Below are positions 26,017-34,682 of a DNA stretch of 64,000 nucleotides, piece by piece. The position numbers and the translations under genes are program-made. This stretch comes from Rugamonas brunnea. Its GTDB lineage: Bacteria > Pseudomonadota > Gammaproteobacteria > Burkholderiales > Burkholderiaceae_D. Each line of letters starts with the position of its first letter. Position 1 is the stretch's first letter. Where the stretch lies: the NCBI RefSeq assembly GCF_014042345.1, contig NZ_JACEZT010000013.1:62001-126000 (forward strand). The letters run 5' to 3'. Below the pieces are notes generated by a model that did not search any database, was not told the DNA's origin, and saw only the letters and a program-made list of their open reading frames with translations.

Positions 26017-27387
26017 TTAGACGTGCAGCAGCAAGTGCTCGCGTTCCCAAGGGCTGATGACGGTCATGAATTCCTGGTGCTCCAGGTCCTTAATGGCCGC
26101 ATACACGTCGATGAAACGGTCGCCCAGCACGGTGCGCAGCTTGTCCTCGGCGCGCAATGCGTGCAGCGCTTCGGGCAAGCCTTGCGGCAGCTCGAACTTG
26201 AGGTCGTACGCGCTGCCCTCGGTGATCGGGGTCGGCTCCAGCTGGTCCACCATGCCCAGGTAGCCGCAGGCCAGCGTGACGGCCAGCGCCAGGTAGGGGT
26301 TGGCGTCGGCGCCGATGATGCGGTTCTCCACGCGGCGATCCTGCACGCCCGACTCGGGGATGCGGAAGCCCACGGTGCGGTTGTCCATGCCCCACTGGAT
26401 GTTGATGGGGGCGGCCGTGTGGCGCACGATGCGGCGGTACGAGTTCACGTACGGCGCCACGATCGCCATGGCCGACGGCATGTAGCGTTGCAGGCCGCCG
26501 ATGTAATGCTTGAAGATGGGCGCGGCCGAACCATCGGGCGCGCTGAAGATGTTCTGGCCCGTCTTGATGTCAACCACGCTCTGGTGCACGTGCATGGCCG
26601 AACCGGGTTCGCCCGCCATCGGCTTGGCCATGAAGGTGGCGTACATGTCGTGCTTGAGGGCCGCCTCGCGCAGCGTGCGCTTGAAGAAGAACACCTTGTC
26701 GGCCAGGCCCAGTGGATCGCCGTGCAGGAAGTTGATCTCCATCTGGCCCGCGCCGATCTCATGAATCAGCGTGTCCACGTCCAGGTTCATCATGTCGCAG
26801 TAATCGTAGATGTCCTCGAACAGGGGATCGAACTCATTCACCGCGTCGATGCTGTACACCTGGCGCGTGGTTTCGGCGCGGCCGCTGCGGCCGATTGGCG
26901 GTTTCAGCGGCAGGTCGGGATCGCTGTTCTTGGCCGTCAGGTAGAACTCCAGTTCCGGCGCCACCACGGGCTTCCAGCCACGGTCGGCGTACAGCTTGAG
27001 CACGCGGCGCAGCACGGAACGGGGCGCGAAATCGACCAGGCGGCCGTCGGCGAAATAGCAGTCGTGGATCACTTGCGCGGTGGGGTCGGCGGCCCATGGC
27101 ACCATGGTGATGGTGGTGGGGTCGGCCTTCAGGATCATGTCGCGGTCGGTGCTGGAAATGGCGCGGTCGTAGGCCATGTCCTCGGTCGGATAATTGCCCG
27201 TCACGGTCATGCCCAGCACCGCCTCGGGGATGCGCATGCCGCGCTCCTGGGTGAACTTACCGCGTGGGAGGATTTTGCCGCGTGCCACGCCGGTCAGGTC
27301 GGGGACCAGGCATTCAATTTCCGTCACCCGTTTCTCGTTGAGCCACAGGTCCATATCGGTGTAAGTGAAGTTCTCGCGTATTGCCAT
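26017..27387 (-). CDS. glutamine synthetase-like gamma-glutamylpolyamine synthetase (second of three)
   Basis: Ligase of 456 residues of the PuuA/glutamine synthetase family. It contains LVPDLTGVARGKILPRGKF, PELEFYLT, EIGAGQMEINFLHGD, GSAMHVHQSVVD and VNSYRRIVRHTAAPIN. It is close to the copy at 36002-37372 (same length, most segments identical) and more distant from the 14484-15821 protein. It is the second gene of the long operon, 114 bases after puuD; that gap holds a hairpin and a 12-codon frame. Expected role: glutamylation of putrescine, cadaverine or spermidine; the amine cannot be told from sequence. Confidence 0.9.
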   Translation of the reverse strand: MAIRENFTYTDMDLWLNEKRVTEIECLVPDLTGVARGKILPRGKFTQERGMRIPEAVLGMTVTGNYPTEDMAYDRAISSTDRDMILKADPTTITMVPWAADPTAQVIHDCYFADGRLVDFAPRSVLRRVLKLYADRGWKPVVAPELEFYLTAKNSDPDLPLKPPIGRSGRAETTRQVYSIDAVNEFDPLFEDIYDYCDMMNLDVDTLIHEIGAGQMEINFLHGDPLGLADKVFFFKRTLREAALKHDMYATFMAKPMAGEPGSAMHVHQSVVDIKTGQNIFSAPDGSAAPIFKHYIGGLQRYMPSAMAIVAPYVNSYRRIVRHTAAPINIQWGMDNRTVGFRIPESGVQDRRVENRIIGADANPYLALAVTLACGYLGMVDQLEPTPITEGSAYDLKFELPQGLPEALHALRAEDKLRTVLGDRFIDVYAAIKDLEHQEFMTVISPWEREHLLLHV

Positions 27388-27413
27388 TTGATTCTCTCGT
27401 CAGTCTTGATCTT

Positions 27414-27439
27414 GCGCGGCGCTGTCTCCTGCGCCGCGC
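27414..27439 (-). other. hairpin between puuD and the second ligase gene
   Basis: GCGCGGCG (27414-27421) and CGCCGCGC (27432-27439) form a perfect 8-bp stem with a 10-base loop. It has no U-run, so mRNA processing or stability is more likely than termination. Confidence 0.5.
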
Positions 27440-27466
27440 GCTTGTAGTCGTGCTTGGACAGGAAAC

Positions 27467-27505
27467 CTAAGGAACCCGTCGCGACCACAGTTCGTAGGTC
27501 TTCAT
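27467..27505 (-). CDS. possible 12-residue peptide MKTYELWSRRVP
   Basis: ATG at 27505-27503 overlaps the puuD stop as ATGA, and GGGAGAGG lies just upstream inside puuD, so ribosomes finishing puuD could start here. The frame ends at TAG after 12 codons and a hairpin follows. It could be a leader or coupling peptide for the downstream ligase, or chance. No other evidence supports a function. Confidence 0.3.
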   Translation of the reverse strand: MKTYELWSRRVP

Positions 27506-28266
27506 GCGCCTCTCCCTGCTTTGCTTTGATAGATCCGGCATGCCTGGCCAAAGGCCAGGAACATTTTCTGAGAATCGGGGTTGTGCTCCAGGCGCCACTC
27601 CGGGTGCCATTGCAGCGCCAGCGTGAAGCCGGGGGCGTCGGCCACGCTGTAAGCCTCCACCAGGCCGTCCTCGGCGCGCGCTTCCACTTGCAGGCCGGGC
27701 GCCAGCGTCGCGATGCCCTGGCCGTGCAGCGAGTTGACGTCGATCTCGGTGGCGCCTTCCAGGATGCGCGACAGGCGGCCGCCCTGTTCCAGGCGCACGC
27801 GGTGCGACGGTGCGTATTGTTCTTCCAGCGACAGGTGCTTGGGCTCGCGGTGGTCCCGCATGCCCTCCACTTCATGCACGGCCTGGTGCAGCGTGCCGCC
27901 CAGCGCCACGTTCACTTCCTGGAAGCCGCGGCAGATGGCCAGCAGCGGCAGGCCGCGCGCCAGCGCCGCGCGGATCAGCGGCAGCGTGGTGGCGTCGCGC
28001 GCCGGGTCCAGCGGCAGGCTGGGGTCGCGCAGTTCCTGGCCATACAGGCTGGCGTGCACGTTGGAGGGGGAGCCGGTCAGCATGATGCCGTCGGCCAGGG
28101 CCAGTACGGCTTGCAGGTCGGTGGCCTCGCCCAGGGCGGGCAGGATCAGCGGCTGGCAGCCGGCACCGGCGGCCACGGCATCAACGTATTTGCGTTGCGC
28201 CGTGTGGTTGGGGTGGACGCCGATCTGGTTGATACAGGCCGGCACGATCACGATGGGGCGATGCAT
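27502..28266 (-). CDS. puuD: gamma-glutamyl-GABA hydrolase (class I amidotransferase fold)
   Basis: Hydrolase of 254 residues that releases GABA and glutamate from gamma-glutamyl-GABA, the final Puu step. The nucleophile is Cys in LLAICRGFQEVNVALGG at about residue 114. The His partner is in LQWHPEWRLEHN, with the following Glu completing the triad, and MLTGSPSNVHASLYG and NSLHGQGI fit the peptidase C26 family. It is the first gene of the long minus-strand polyamine operon. The 246-base region shared with the divergent GabR-like gene carries several repeats and must hold its promoter. Confidence 0.93.
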   Translation of the reverse strand: MHRPIVIVPACINQIGVHPNHTAQRKYVDAVAAGAGCQPLILPALGEATDLQAVLALADGIMLTGSPSNVHASLYGQELRDPSLPLDPARDATTLPLIRAALARGLPLLAICRGFQEVNVALGGTLHQAVHEVEGMRDHREPKHLSLEEQYAPSHRVRLEQGGRLSRILEGATEIDVNSLHGQGIATLAPGLQVEARAEDGLVEAYSVADAPGFTLALQWHPEWRLEHNPDSQKMFLAFGQACRIYQSKAGRGA

Positions 28267-28297
28267 AGTGTTTTGTCTCGTTGGTTGTCTTCACATT

Positions 28298-28315
28298 GGC
28301 GGCGCTTGCGCCGCC
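28298..28315 (-). other. hairpin in the puuD leader
   Basis: GGCGGCGC (28298-28305) and GCGCCGCC (28308-28315) are perfectly complementary around TT, about 30 bases before the puuD start. It would fold in the 5' untranslated RNA of the operon. Confidence 0.5.
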
Positions 28316-28345
28316 GAATGCCCGAATGAACTGGGACCACCCTGT

Positions 28346-28377
28346 CGCAACAACTTGTTCATATAGTACTTGTTGCG
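28346..28377. promoter_or_regulatory. inverted repeat CGCAACAA-N16-TTGTTGCG in the puuD/gabR-like intergenic region
   Basis: Perfect 8-base arms at 28346-28353 and 28370-28377. The arms overlap two direct copies of ACTTGTT (28353-28359 and 28368-28374), 15 bases apart; a third ACTTGTT occurs at 28477-28483. The repeat lies about 90 bases upstream of puuD and is likely to be a regulator site for the polyamine operon. The regulator is unknown. Confidence 0.5.
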
Positions 28378-28471
28378 CCACGCTTAACGACTGCTTGGCG
28401 AAAATTTCGCGCTTTCGCTTCCGTTTGCATGAATTTTGATTAATCATAGGCGGAAGTTGGACTCATTGTGA

Positions 28472-28503
28472 GTGCCACTTGTTGAATTCAGTTGGAACCA
28501 CTT
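28472..28503 (+). promoter_or_regulatory. predicted MocR/GabR-type operator upstream of the regulator gene
   Basis: GTGCCAC (28472-28478), 16 bases, then GAACCACTT (28495-28503), ending 9 bases before the regulator's ATG. The same two half-sites with the same N16 spacer occur inverted at 30043-30074 ahead of gabT. Both halves contain CCAC, 23 bases apart, like the direct-repeat sites bound by MocR regulators. This predicts autoregulation. Confidence 0.7.
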
Positions 28504-28512
28504 TCAAAAACT

Positions 28513-30018
28513 ATGTCACCCGCATCCGATCTGCTGGCGCAAACCCTGGCCCAACCCGACTTCCATCCACGCCTGCCGCAACAGCGCCGCCTGTATGAGG
28601 CGGCCAAGGCCGCCATCCACCAGCAACTGCTGGGCGCCGGCAACAAGCTGCCGTCCAGCCGCGACCTGGCGCGCGACCTCGGCATCTCCCGCAACACGGT
28701 GATCGCCGCGTTCGAACAACTGGGGGTGGAAGGCTATGTCACCAGTGCGCTGGGCAGCGGCACCTATGTGGCCGACCTGCAGGCCCACAGCGCCAGCATG
28801 CGCGGCGGTTTTCACCCGCAGCAGGATGGCGCTGGCGAGGACGGTGCGGAAGTGGCACCACTGTCGCGCCGTGGCCAGGAGCTGACCGTCTTCGCGGCCG
28901 GGCCGCGCTACGAGATCCAGCCGTTCGCGCCGGGCGACGCGGATTTTTCCTCGTTCCCATTCAAACTGTGGCAGCGGCTGCAAAACCGCGTGTGGCGCGA
29001 GGCGCGCGCCGACCTGCTGGACTACGGCCAGTCCGGCGGCTACCTGCCGCTGCGCCAGGCCATCACGGAATACCTGCGCATCTCGCGCTCGGTCAAGGTG
29101 TCGGTGGAACAGGTGATGGTCACGGCCGGCACCCAGCATTCGCTGGACCTGTGCGCCCAGCTGCTGGCCGATCCCGGCGACACGGCCTGGGTCGAAGACC
29201 CGTGCTACTGGGGCGCGCGCCGCGTGTTCCAGGCCAACGACCTGCTGCTGCACCCGATCACGGTGGACGGCGACGGCATGGCGCTGGAGCCGGCCGACCT
29301 GGCCACCAATCCGCGCCTGATCTACGTGACGCCGTCGCACCAGTATCCAACGGGCGCCGTGATGAGCCTCGCGCGCCGGCGCGAACTGCTGGACGTGGCG
29401 CTGACCAAGAACGCCTGGATACTGGAGGACGACTACGACAGCGAATTCCGCTACACGGGCCGGCCGCTGGCGGCCCTGCAGGGACTGGACACGGGCGACC
29501 GCGTGGTCTACATGGGCACCTTCTCCAAGGTGCTCTACCCCGGCATCAAGATCGGCTACGTGGTGGCGCCGCCACAGCTGGTGGACGCCTTCAAGAGCGC
29601 GCTGTACGACCTGCAGCGCCCCGGCCAGCTGATGGTGCAGGCAGCGCTGGCCGACTTCATCGCGCTGGGCCACTTCACCACCCATATCCGCAAGATCCGC
29701 CAGATCTACGGCGCGCGCCGGGAAATGCTGCGCCGCACGCTGGTGCACCAACTGGGCACGCACGCGCACGGCGTGACCATCTCCAGCGAGGAATCGGGCC
29801 TGCATCTTGTGGTGGAGCTGCCGGCCCACGTGGACGACGTGGCGCTGGAAAAGCTGGCGGCCGAATCGGGCATCCAGGTCAAGGCGCTGTCGAACTACTA
29901 CCTTGCGCCACCCGTGCGGCGCGGCCTGCTGGTCGGCTACGCCTACTGCACGCCCGAGAAAATCGCGTATTACGGCCGGCTGCTGGCATCCGTGATCCTG
30001 TCCGGCGTGCGGCGCTGA
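28513..30018 (+). CDS. MocR/GabR-type regulator (GntR helix-turn-helix fused to aminotransferase domain)
   Basis: Transcription factor of 501 residues. Residues about 20-85 are a GntR winged helix (RRLYEAAKAAIHQQLL, LPSSRDLARDLGISRNTV, EGYVTSALGSGTYV). A variable linker follows, then a class I aminotransferase-like domain that binds PLP, with TPSHQYPTGAVMS, LEDDYDSEFRY and the PLP Lys in GTFSKVLYPGIKIGY. ATG at 28513 is preferred; a TTG at 28492 would put the predicted operator inside the gene. It is divergent from the polyamine operon and directly ahead of gabT and gabD, so it probably senses GABA with PLP and controls gabTD, as GabR does in other bacteria. The effector is inferred. Confidence 0.9.
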   Translation: MSPASDLLAQTLAQPDFHPRLPQQRRLYEAAKAAIHQQLLGAGNKLPSSRDLARDLGISRNTVIAAFEQLGVEGYVTSALGSGTYVADLQAHSASMRGGFHPQQDGAGEDGAEVAPLSRRGQELTVFAAGPRYEIQPFAPGDADFSSFPFKLWQRLQNRVWREARADLLDYGQSGGYLPLRQAITEYLRISRSVKVSVEQVMVTAGTQHSLDLCAQLLADPGDTAWVEDPCYWGARRVFQANDLLLHPITVDGDGMALEPADLATNPRLIYVTPSHQYPTGAVMSLARRRELLDVALTKNAWILEDDYDSEFRYTGRPLAALQGLDTGDRVVYMGTFSKVLYPGIKIGYVVAPPQLVDAFKSALYDLQRPGQLMVQAALADFIALGHFTTHIRKIRQIYGARREMLRRTLVHQLGTHAHGVTISSEESGLHLVVELPAHVDDVALEKLAAESGIQVKALSNYYLAPPVRRGLLVGYAYCTPEKIAYYGRLLASVILSGVRR

Positions 30019-30042
30019 GGGGCGTTGAGGGACACTGAGCGC

Positions 30043-30074
30043 AAGTGGTTCTATCGTTTTGAATATTGTGGCAC
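30043..30074 (-). promoter_or_regulatory. predicted MocR/GabR-type operator upstream of gabT
   Basis: AAGTGGTTC (30043-30051), 16 bases, then GTGGCAC (30068-30074); on the minus strand this reads GTGCCAC-N16-GAACCACTT, the arrangement seen at 28472-28503. It lies 83 bases before the gabT ATG, in the 139-base gap, where an activator or repressor of gabTD would bind. Confidence 0.7.
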
Positions 30075-30157
30075 TAGGCTAGGCTCCGATCCCGGAGGTA
30101 GTATCGGGCATTGCAGCTTGACCAACACTACCACTATAACGAGACAGTGAGCAGACC

Positions 30158-31432
30158 ATGAGCAATGCCGAACTCCAGCAACGTAAAGAAGCAGCCACCC
30201 CGCGCGGCGTGGGCGTGATGTGCCAGTTCTACGCCGAACGCGCCCTCAACTCTGAAATCTGGGACGTGGAAGGCCGCCGCTACATCGATTTCGCGGCCGG
30301 CATCGCCGTGCTCAACACGGGCCACCGCCATCCCAAGATCATGGCCGCAATCGAACAACAGATGGGCAAGTTCACCCACACCTGCTACCAGGTGGTGCCT
30401 TATGCCGGCTATGTGGAACTGGCCGAACGCATCAACGCCATCACCCCCGGCACCCACGCCAAGAAGACGGCCTTCTTCTCCAGCGGCGCTGAAGCGGTGG
30501 AAAACGCCATCAAGATCGCCCGCGCCGCCACCGGCCGCAGTGCCGTCATCGCCTTCGCCGGCGGCTTCCACGGCCGCACCATGATGGGCATGGCCCTGAC
30601 AGGCAAGGTGGCGCCGTACAAGATCGGTTTCGGCCCGTTCCCGGCCGAGATCTTCCACGCGCCCTACCCCGTGCCGCTGCATGGCGTGAGCGTGGACGAT
30701 GCGCTCAAGGCGCTGACCACGCTGTTCAAGGCCGACGTCGATCCGGCCCGCGTGGCGGCCATCATCCTGGAACCGGTGCAGGGCGAAGGCGGCTTCTACG
30801 TGGCGCCGCCCGAGTTCCTGCGCGCGCTGCGCGCCATCTGCGACCAGCACGGCATCCTGCTGATCGCTGACGAGATCCAAACCGGCTTCGCCCGCACCGG
30901 CAAGCTGTTCGCCATGGAGCACAGCGGCGTGGTGCCGGACCTGATGACCATCGCCAAGAGCCTGGCGGGCGGCATGCCACTGTCGGCCGTGGTGGGCCGG
31001 GCCGAGATCATGGACGCGCCGGCGCCCGGCGGCCTGGGCGGCACCTACGCCGGCAACCCACTGGCCATCGCCGCCGCGCACGCCGTGCTGGGCATCATCG
31101 AGGAAGAACAGCTGTGCCAGCGCGCCGCCGCGCTGGGCGAGAAACTGCAGGGCCGCCTGCGCGGCCTGCGCACGGCCGTGCCGCAGATCGCCGATGTGCG
31201 CGGCCTCGGTGCGATGGTCGCGGTAGAATTCAATCAGCCGGGCACGGACACGCCCGACACGGACTACACCAAGCGCGTGCAGACGCTGGCGCTGCAGCGG
31301 GGCCTGATCCTGCTGACCTGCGGCGTGTATGGCAACGTGGTGCGCTTCCTGTTCCCGCTGACCATTGGTGACGCGTTGTTTGATGAGGCTCTCGACATCC
31401 TGGAGTCGGCCATGCGCGCAGCGCAACACTGA
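30158..31432 (+). CDS. gabT: 4-aminobutyrate--2-oxoglutarate transaminase
   Basis: Converts GABA plus 2-oxoglutarate to succinate semialdehyde and glutamate. 424 residues, the normal GabT length. Diagnostic segments are GIAVLNTGHRHPKIMAAIEQ, FFSSGAEAVENAIKIAR, FAGGFHGRTMMGMALTGKV, EPVQGEGGFYVAPPEFL, LIADEIQTGFARTGKLFAME and the Schiff-base Lys in MTIAKSLAGGMPLSAVVG. It receives GABA from the Puu operon across the divergent promoter region. gabD follows at 23 bases, so the two form one operon that ends at the terminator at 32923-32953. Confidence 0.96.
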   Translation: MSNAELQQRKEAATPRGVGVMCQFYAERALNSEIWDVEGRRYIDFAAGIAVLNTGHRHPKIMAAIEQQMGKFTHTCYQVVPYAGYVELAERINAITPGTHAKKTAFFSSGAEAVENAIKIARAATGRSAVIAFAGGFHGRTMMGMALTGKVAPYKIGFGPFPAEIFHAPYPVPLHGVSVDDALKALTTLFKADVDPARVAAIILEPVQGEGGFYVAPPEFLRALRAICDQHGILLIADEIQTGFARTGKLFAMEHSGVVPDLMTIAKSLAGGMPLSAVVGRAEIMDAPAPGGLGGTYAGNPLAIAAAHAVLGIIEEEQLCQRAAALGEKLQGRLRGLRTAVPQIADVRGLGAMVAVEFNQPGTDTPDTDYTKRVQTLALQRGLILLTCGVYGNVVRFLFPLTIGDALFDEALDILESAMRAAQH

Positions 31433-31455
31433 ACACCGAACACTGAAAGGCTACC

Positions 31456-32910
31456 ATGCTTACTCTGAAAGATCCGGCGCTGCTGCGCCAGCAATGCTTC
31501 ATCAACGGCGAGTGGTGCGACGCGGACAACGGCGCCACCGTCAACGTCATCAACCCCGCCACCGGACAGACGGTGGGCACCATCCCCCACATGGGCGCGG
31601 CCGAGACGGCGCGCGCCATCGACGCGGCCAACCGCGCCTGGCCCGCGTGGCGCAAGAAGTCGGCCAAGGAACGGGCCGCCGTGCTGCGCAAGTGGCATGA
31701 CCTGATGCTGGAACACGCCGACGACCTGGCCCTGATCATGACCACCGAACAGGGCAAGCCGCTGGCCGAGGCGAAGGGCGAGATCGGCTATGCCGCCTCG
31801 TTCATCGAATGGTTCGCGGAAGAAGGCAAGCGCGTCAGCGGCGACACCATGCAGTCGCCATGGCCGGACCGGCGCATTGTCGTCACCAAGGAGCCGATCG
31901 GCGTGTGCGCGGCCATCACGCCGTGGAACTTCCCGTCCGCCATGATCACGCGCAAGGTCGGCCCGGCGCTGGCGGCCGGTTGCCCCATCATCGTCAAACC
32001 GGCCGAACTGACGCCGTTTTCGGCGCTGGCGCTGGCCGTGCTGGCCGAGCGGGCCGGCATGCCGGCCGGCGTGTTCAGCGTCCTGACGGGCGACTCGCGC
32101 GCCATCGGCGGCGAGATGACAAGCAATCCAGTGGTGCGCAAACTGAGCTTCACCGGCTCCACGGCCGTGGGCCGCCTGCTGATGCAGCAATGCGCGCCCA
32201 CCATCAAGAAGCTGTCGCTGGAACTGGGTGGCAACGCGCCGTTCATCGTGTTCGACGACGCCGATTTGGATGCTGCCGTGGAAGGCGCCATCGCCTCCAA
32301 GTACCGTAACGCGGGCCAGACCTGCGTGTGTGCCAACCGCCTGTACGTGCAAGACGGGATCTACGACGCGTTCGCCGAAAAACTGGTGGCGGCCGTGGCC
32401 AAGCTCAAGGTCGGCAACGGCGTGGAGCCGGGCGTGACGCAGGGCCCGATGATCGAGGACAAGGCCGTGGTCAAGGTCGAGGAACACGTGGCCGACGCGC
32501 TGTCCAAAGGTGGCCGCCTGCTGGCCGGCGGCAAGCGCCACGCGCTCGGCCACAGCTTCTTCCAGCCGACCGTGATCGCGGACGTGACGCCGGAGATGCT
32601 GGTGGCGAAGGAAGAAACCTTCGGCCCGCTGGCGCCGCTGTTCCGCTTCAAGACGGACGAGGAAGTGATCGCCATGGCCAACGACACGGAGTTTGGTCTG
32701 GCGGCCTACTTCTATTCGCGCGACATCGGCCGCATCTGGCGCGTGGCAGAAGGGCTGGAGAGCGGCATGGTCGGGGTGAACACGGGACTGATCTCGAACG
32801 AGATCGCGCCGTTCGGCGGGGTCAAGCAATCGGGCCTGGGACGCGAAGGCTCCAAATACGGTATCGAGGACTACCTGGTCATCAAGTACATCTGCATGGG
32901 CGGCATCTGA
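31456..32910 (+). CDS. gabD: succinate-semialdehyde dehydrogenase, NAD(P)+
   Basis: Oxidises succinate semialdehyde from GabT to succinate for the TCA cycle. 484 residues. AAGG lies 6 bases before the ATG. The fold segments are TPWNFPSAMITRKVGPALAA, KPAELTPFSALALAVLAERAG, FTGSTAVGRLLMQ and LSLELGGNAPFIVFDDADLD (general base Glu), and the nucleophile Cys lies in RNAGQTCVCANRLYVQ. That second Cys two residues later is typical of GabD and can form a redox disulfide. Class I GabD is clear. Regulation with gabT by the GabR-like protein is predicted from the operator. Confidence 0.96.
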   Translation: MLTLKDPALLRQQCFINGEWCDADNGATVNVINPATGQTVGTIPHMGAAETARAIDAANRAWPAWRKKSAKERAAVLRKWHDLMLEHADDLALIMTTEQGKPLAEAKGEIGYAASFIEWFAEEGKRVSGDTMQSPWPDRRIVVTKEPIGVCAAITPWNFPSAMITRKVGPALAAGCPIIVKPAELTPFSALALAVLAERAGMPAGVFSVLTGDSRAIGGEMTSNPVVRKLSFTGSTAVGRLLMQQCAPTIKKLSLELGGNAPFIVFDDADLDAAVEGAIASKYRNAGQTCVCANRLYVQDGIYDAFAEKLVAAVAKLKVGNGVEPGVTQGPMIEDKAVVKVEEHVADALSKGGRLLAGGKRHALGHSFFQPTVIADVTPEMLVAKEETFGPLAPLFRFKTDEEVIAMANDTEFGLAAYFYSRDIGRIWRVAEGLESGMVGVNTGLISNEIAPFGGVKQSGLGREGSKYGIEDYLVIKYICMGGI

Positions 32911-32922
32911 GCCTGTTTAGCT

Positions 32923-32953
32923 AAATGGGCAGCCTCTGGGGGCTGCCCATTTT
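32923..32953 (+). terminator. intrinsic terminator after gabD
   Basis: AAATGGGCAGCC (32923-32934) pairs fully with GGCTGCCCATTT (32941-32952) around a 6-base loop, with a T-run (32950-32953) at the end, 12 bases after the gabD stop. It may also serve the convergent potI copy 2, although the minus-strand U-run is short. Confidence 0.88.
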
Positions 32954-32963
32954 GTTGGTCACT

Positions 32964-33809
32964 TTATTCCGCCTTGGCGGCAGCCGCCACCTGCTTCTGG
33001 CGTTGCCGCTCCACGCGCGCCATCCAGAGGCTGGACGCGACCACGGCCACCGACACCACCAGGATGGTCAGCGCCGCCACGGCGTTCACACGCGGATCGA
33101 GGCCCAGGCGGGCACGCGAGAAGATCACGATCGGCATGGTCGAGGAGCCGGGGCCGGACAGGAAGGCCGACAGCACCACGTCATCGAGCGACAGCGTGAA
33201 CGTGAGCAGCCACGCCGAACCCAGCGCCTGCGTGATGTTGGGCAGCGTGACGAGGAAGAACACCTGGTGCGGCTTGCAGCCCAGGTCCATGGCCGCCTCC
33301 TCCAGCGACTTGCTCATCTCCTGCAGGCGCGACTGCACCACCACCGCCGCATAGGCCATGCCCAGCAGGGTGTGCCCCAGCCAGATCGTCATCAGCCCCC
33401 GCTCCGGGAAACCGAACATCTTCTGTACCGACACCAGCATCAGCAGCAGCGACAGGCCGATGATCACTTCCGGCATCACCAGCGGCGCGCTGACCATGCC
33501 CGTGAACAGCGTGCGGCCGTGGAAGCGCTGGTAGCGGTTCATCACGAACGCGGCAAAGGTGCCGAGGATGACGGAGGCGAACGCCGTCAGCACGGCGATT
33601 CGCAGCGACAGGCCGAAGCCGGAGATGATCTCGGTGTCGTTCATCAATTCGCCGTACCACTTGGTGGAGAAACCGCTCCACACCATGTCCTGGCGCGAGC
33701 TGTTAAACGAGAACACCACCAGCACCACGATGGGCAGGTACAGGAACACATAGCCCAGCGACAGCCAGCCGCGCCCGAACCAGCGTTGGATAAAATTCTG
33801 TCCGTTCAT
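32964..33809 (-). CDS. potI: putrescine ABC transporter permease PotI, copy 2
   Basis: Permease of 281 residues, identical to the first PotI over residues 1-266 and different only in the C-terminal tail (VERQRQKQVAAAAKAE). The EAA loop EEAAMDLGCKPHQVFFLVTLP is intact, so it should be functional. It overlaps potH copy 2 by 4 bases and is the last gene of the set, 54 bases from the convergent gabD stop. No binding-protein gene accompanies this set. Confidence 0.95.
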   Translation of the reverse strand: MNGQNFIQRWFGRGWLSLGYVFLYLPIVVLVVFSFNSSRQDMVWSGFSTKWYGELMNDTEIISGFGLSLRIAVLTAFASVILGTFAAFVMNRYQRFHGRTLFTGMVSAPLVMPEVIIGLSLLLMLVSVQKMFGFPERGLMTIWLGHTLLGMAYAAVVVQSRLQEMSKSLEEAAMDLGCKPHQVFFLVTLPNITQALGSAWLLTFTLSLDDVVLSAFLSGPGSSTMPIVIFSRARLGLDPRVNAVAALTILVVSVAVVASSLWMARVERQRQKQVAAAAKAE

Positions 33810-34682
33810 GCGCGCCCCGCCATCTGTTGTTCCGCCTTGTACTTGTTGAAGATCGCCATCGGCACCAGGATCAGCAGGATCACCACCACCGTCACCGACG
33901 AGGCCATCGGCCAGTCGTTATTGGTGAAGAATTCATCCCACAGCACGTGGCCGATCATCAGCGTTTCCGGTCCGCCCAGCAGTTCCGGAATCACGTACTC
34001 GCCCACGGCGGGAATGAAAACCAGCATGGAGCCGGCGATGATGCCGGACTTCGACAGCGGCACCGTGATGCGCCAGAAGGTTTGCATGGGCGTGGCGCCC
34101 AGGTCGGCCGCCGCCTCCAGGAAGCGCACATCCATCTTCACCAGGTTGGCGTACAGCGGCAGGATCATGAACGGCAGGTAGGCGTACACCATGCCGATGA
34201 TGAGCGAGAACTGGGTGTTCATCAGGTGCAGCGGTTCCGTGATGGCGCCCACGCTGATCAGGAAGTGGTTCAGGATGCCGTTGTTGGCCAGGATGCCCTT
34301 CCACGCGTAGATGCGCAGCAGGAAGGAGGTCCAGAACGGCAGCATCACCATCATCATCAGCACCGGCCGCACGGTCGGTTTGGCGCGCGCCATGAAGTAG
34401 GCGAACGGGTAGCCGATCAACAGGCACAGGATGGTCGTGATGGCGGCGAACTTGATCGAGCTCAGATACGTCAGGCTGTACAAGTCGTCCTGCGCGATGA
34501 ACAGGTAGTTCGAGATTTTCAGCTTGAACGTGATCACGCCGTCCACCAGCGTCATCAGGGTGCCGAACGGGTTGGTCGCATCCGGTTCCGTGAAGCTGAT
34601 GCGCATCACGATCAGGAACGGCACCAGGAAGGCGCACACCAGCCAGAAGAACGGCACGGCGATCACCAGCCGGCGGCCCGTG
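33012..34682 (-). repeat. near-identical potH-potI block, copy 2
   Basis: Partner of 20260-21930. Long direct repeats like these can recombine. A single crossover would delete or duplicate the segment between them, which holds potF, the second aminotransferase and ligase, puuD, the GabR-like regulator and gabTD. Confidence 0.85.
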
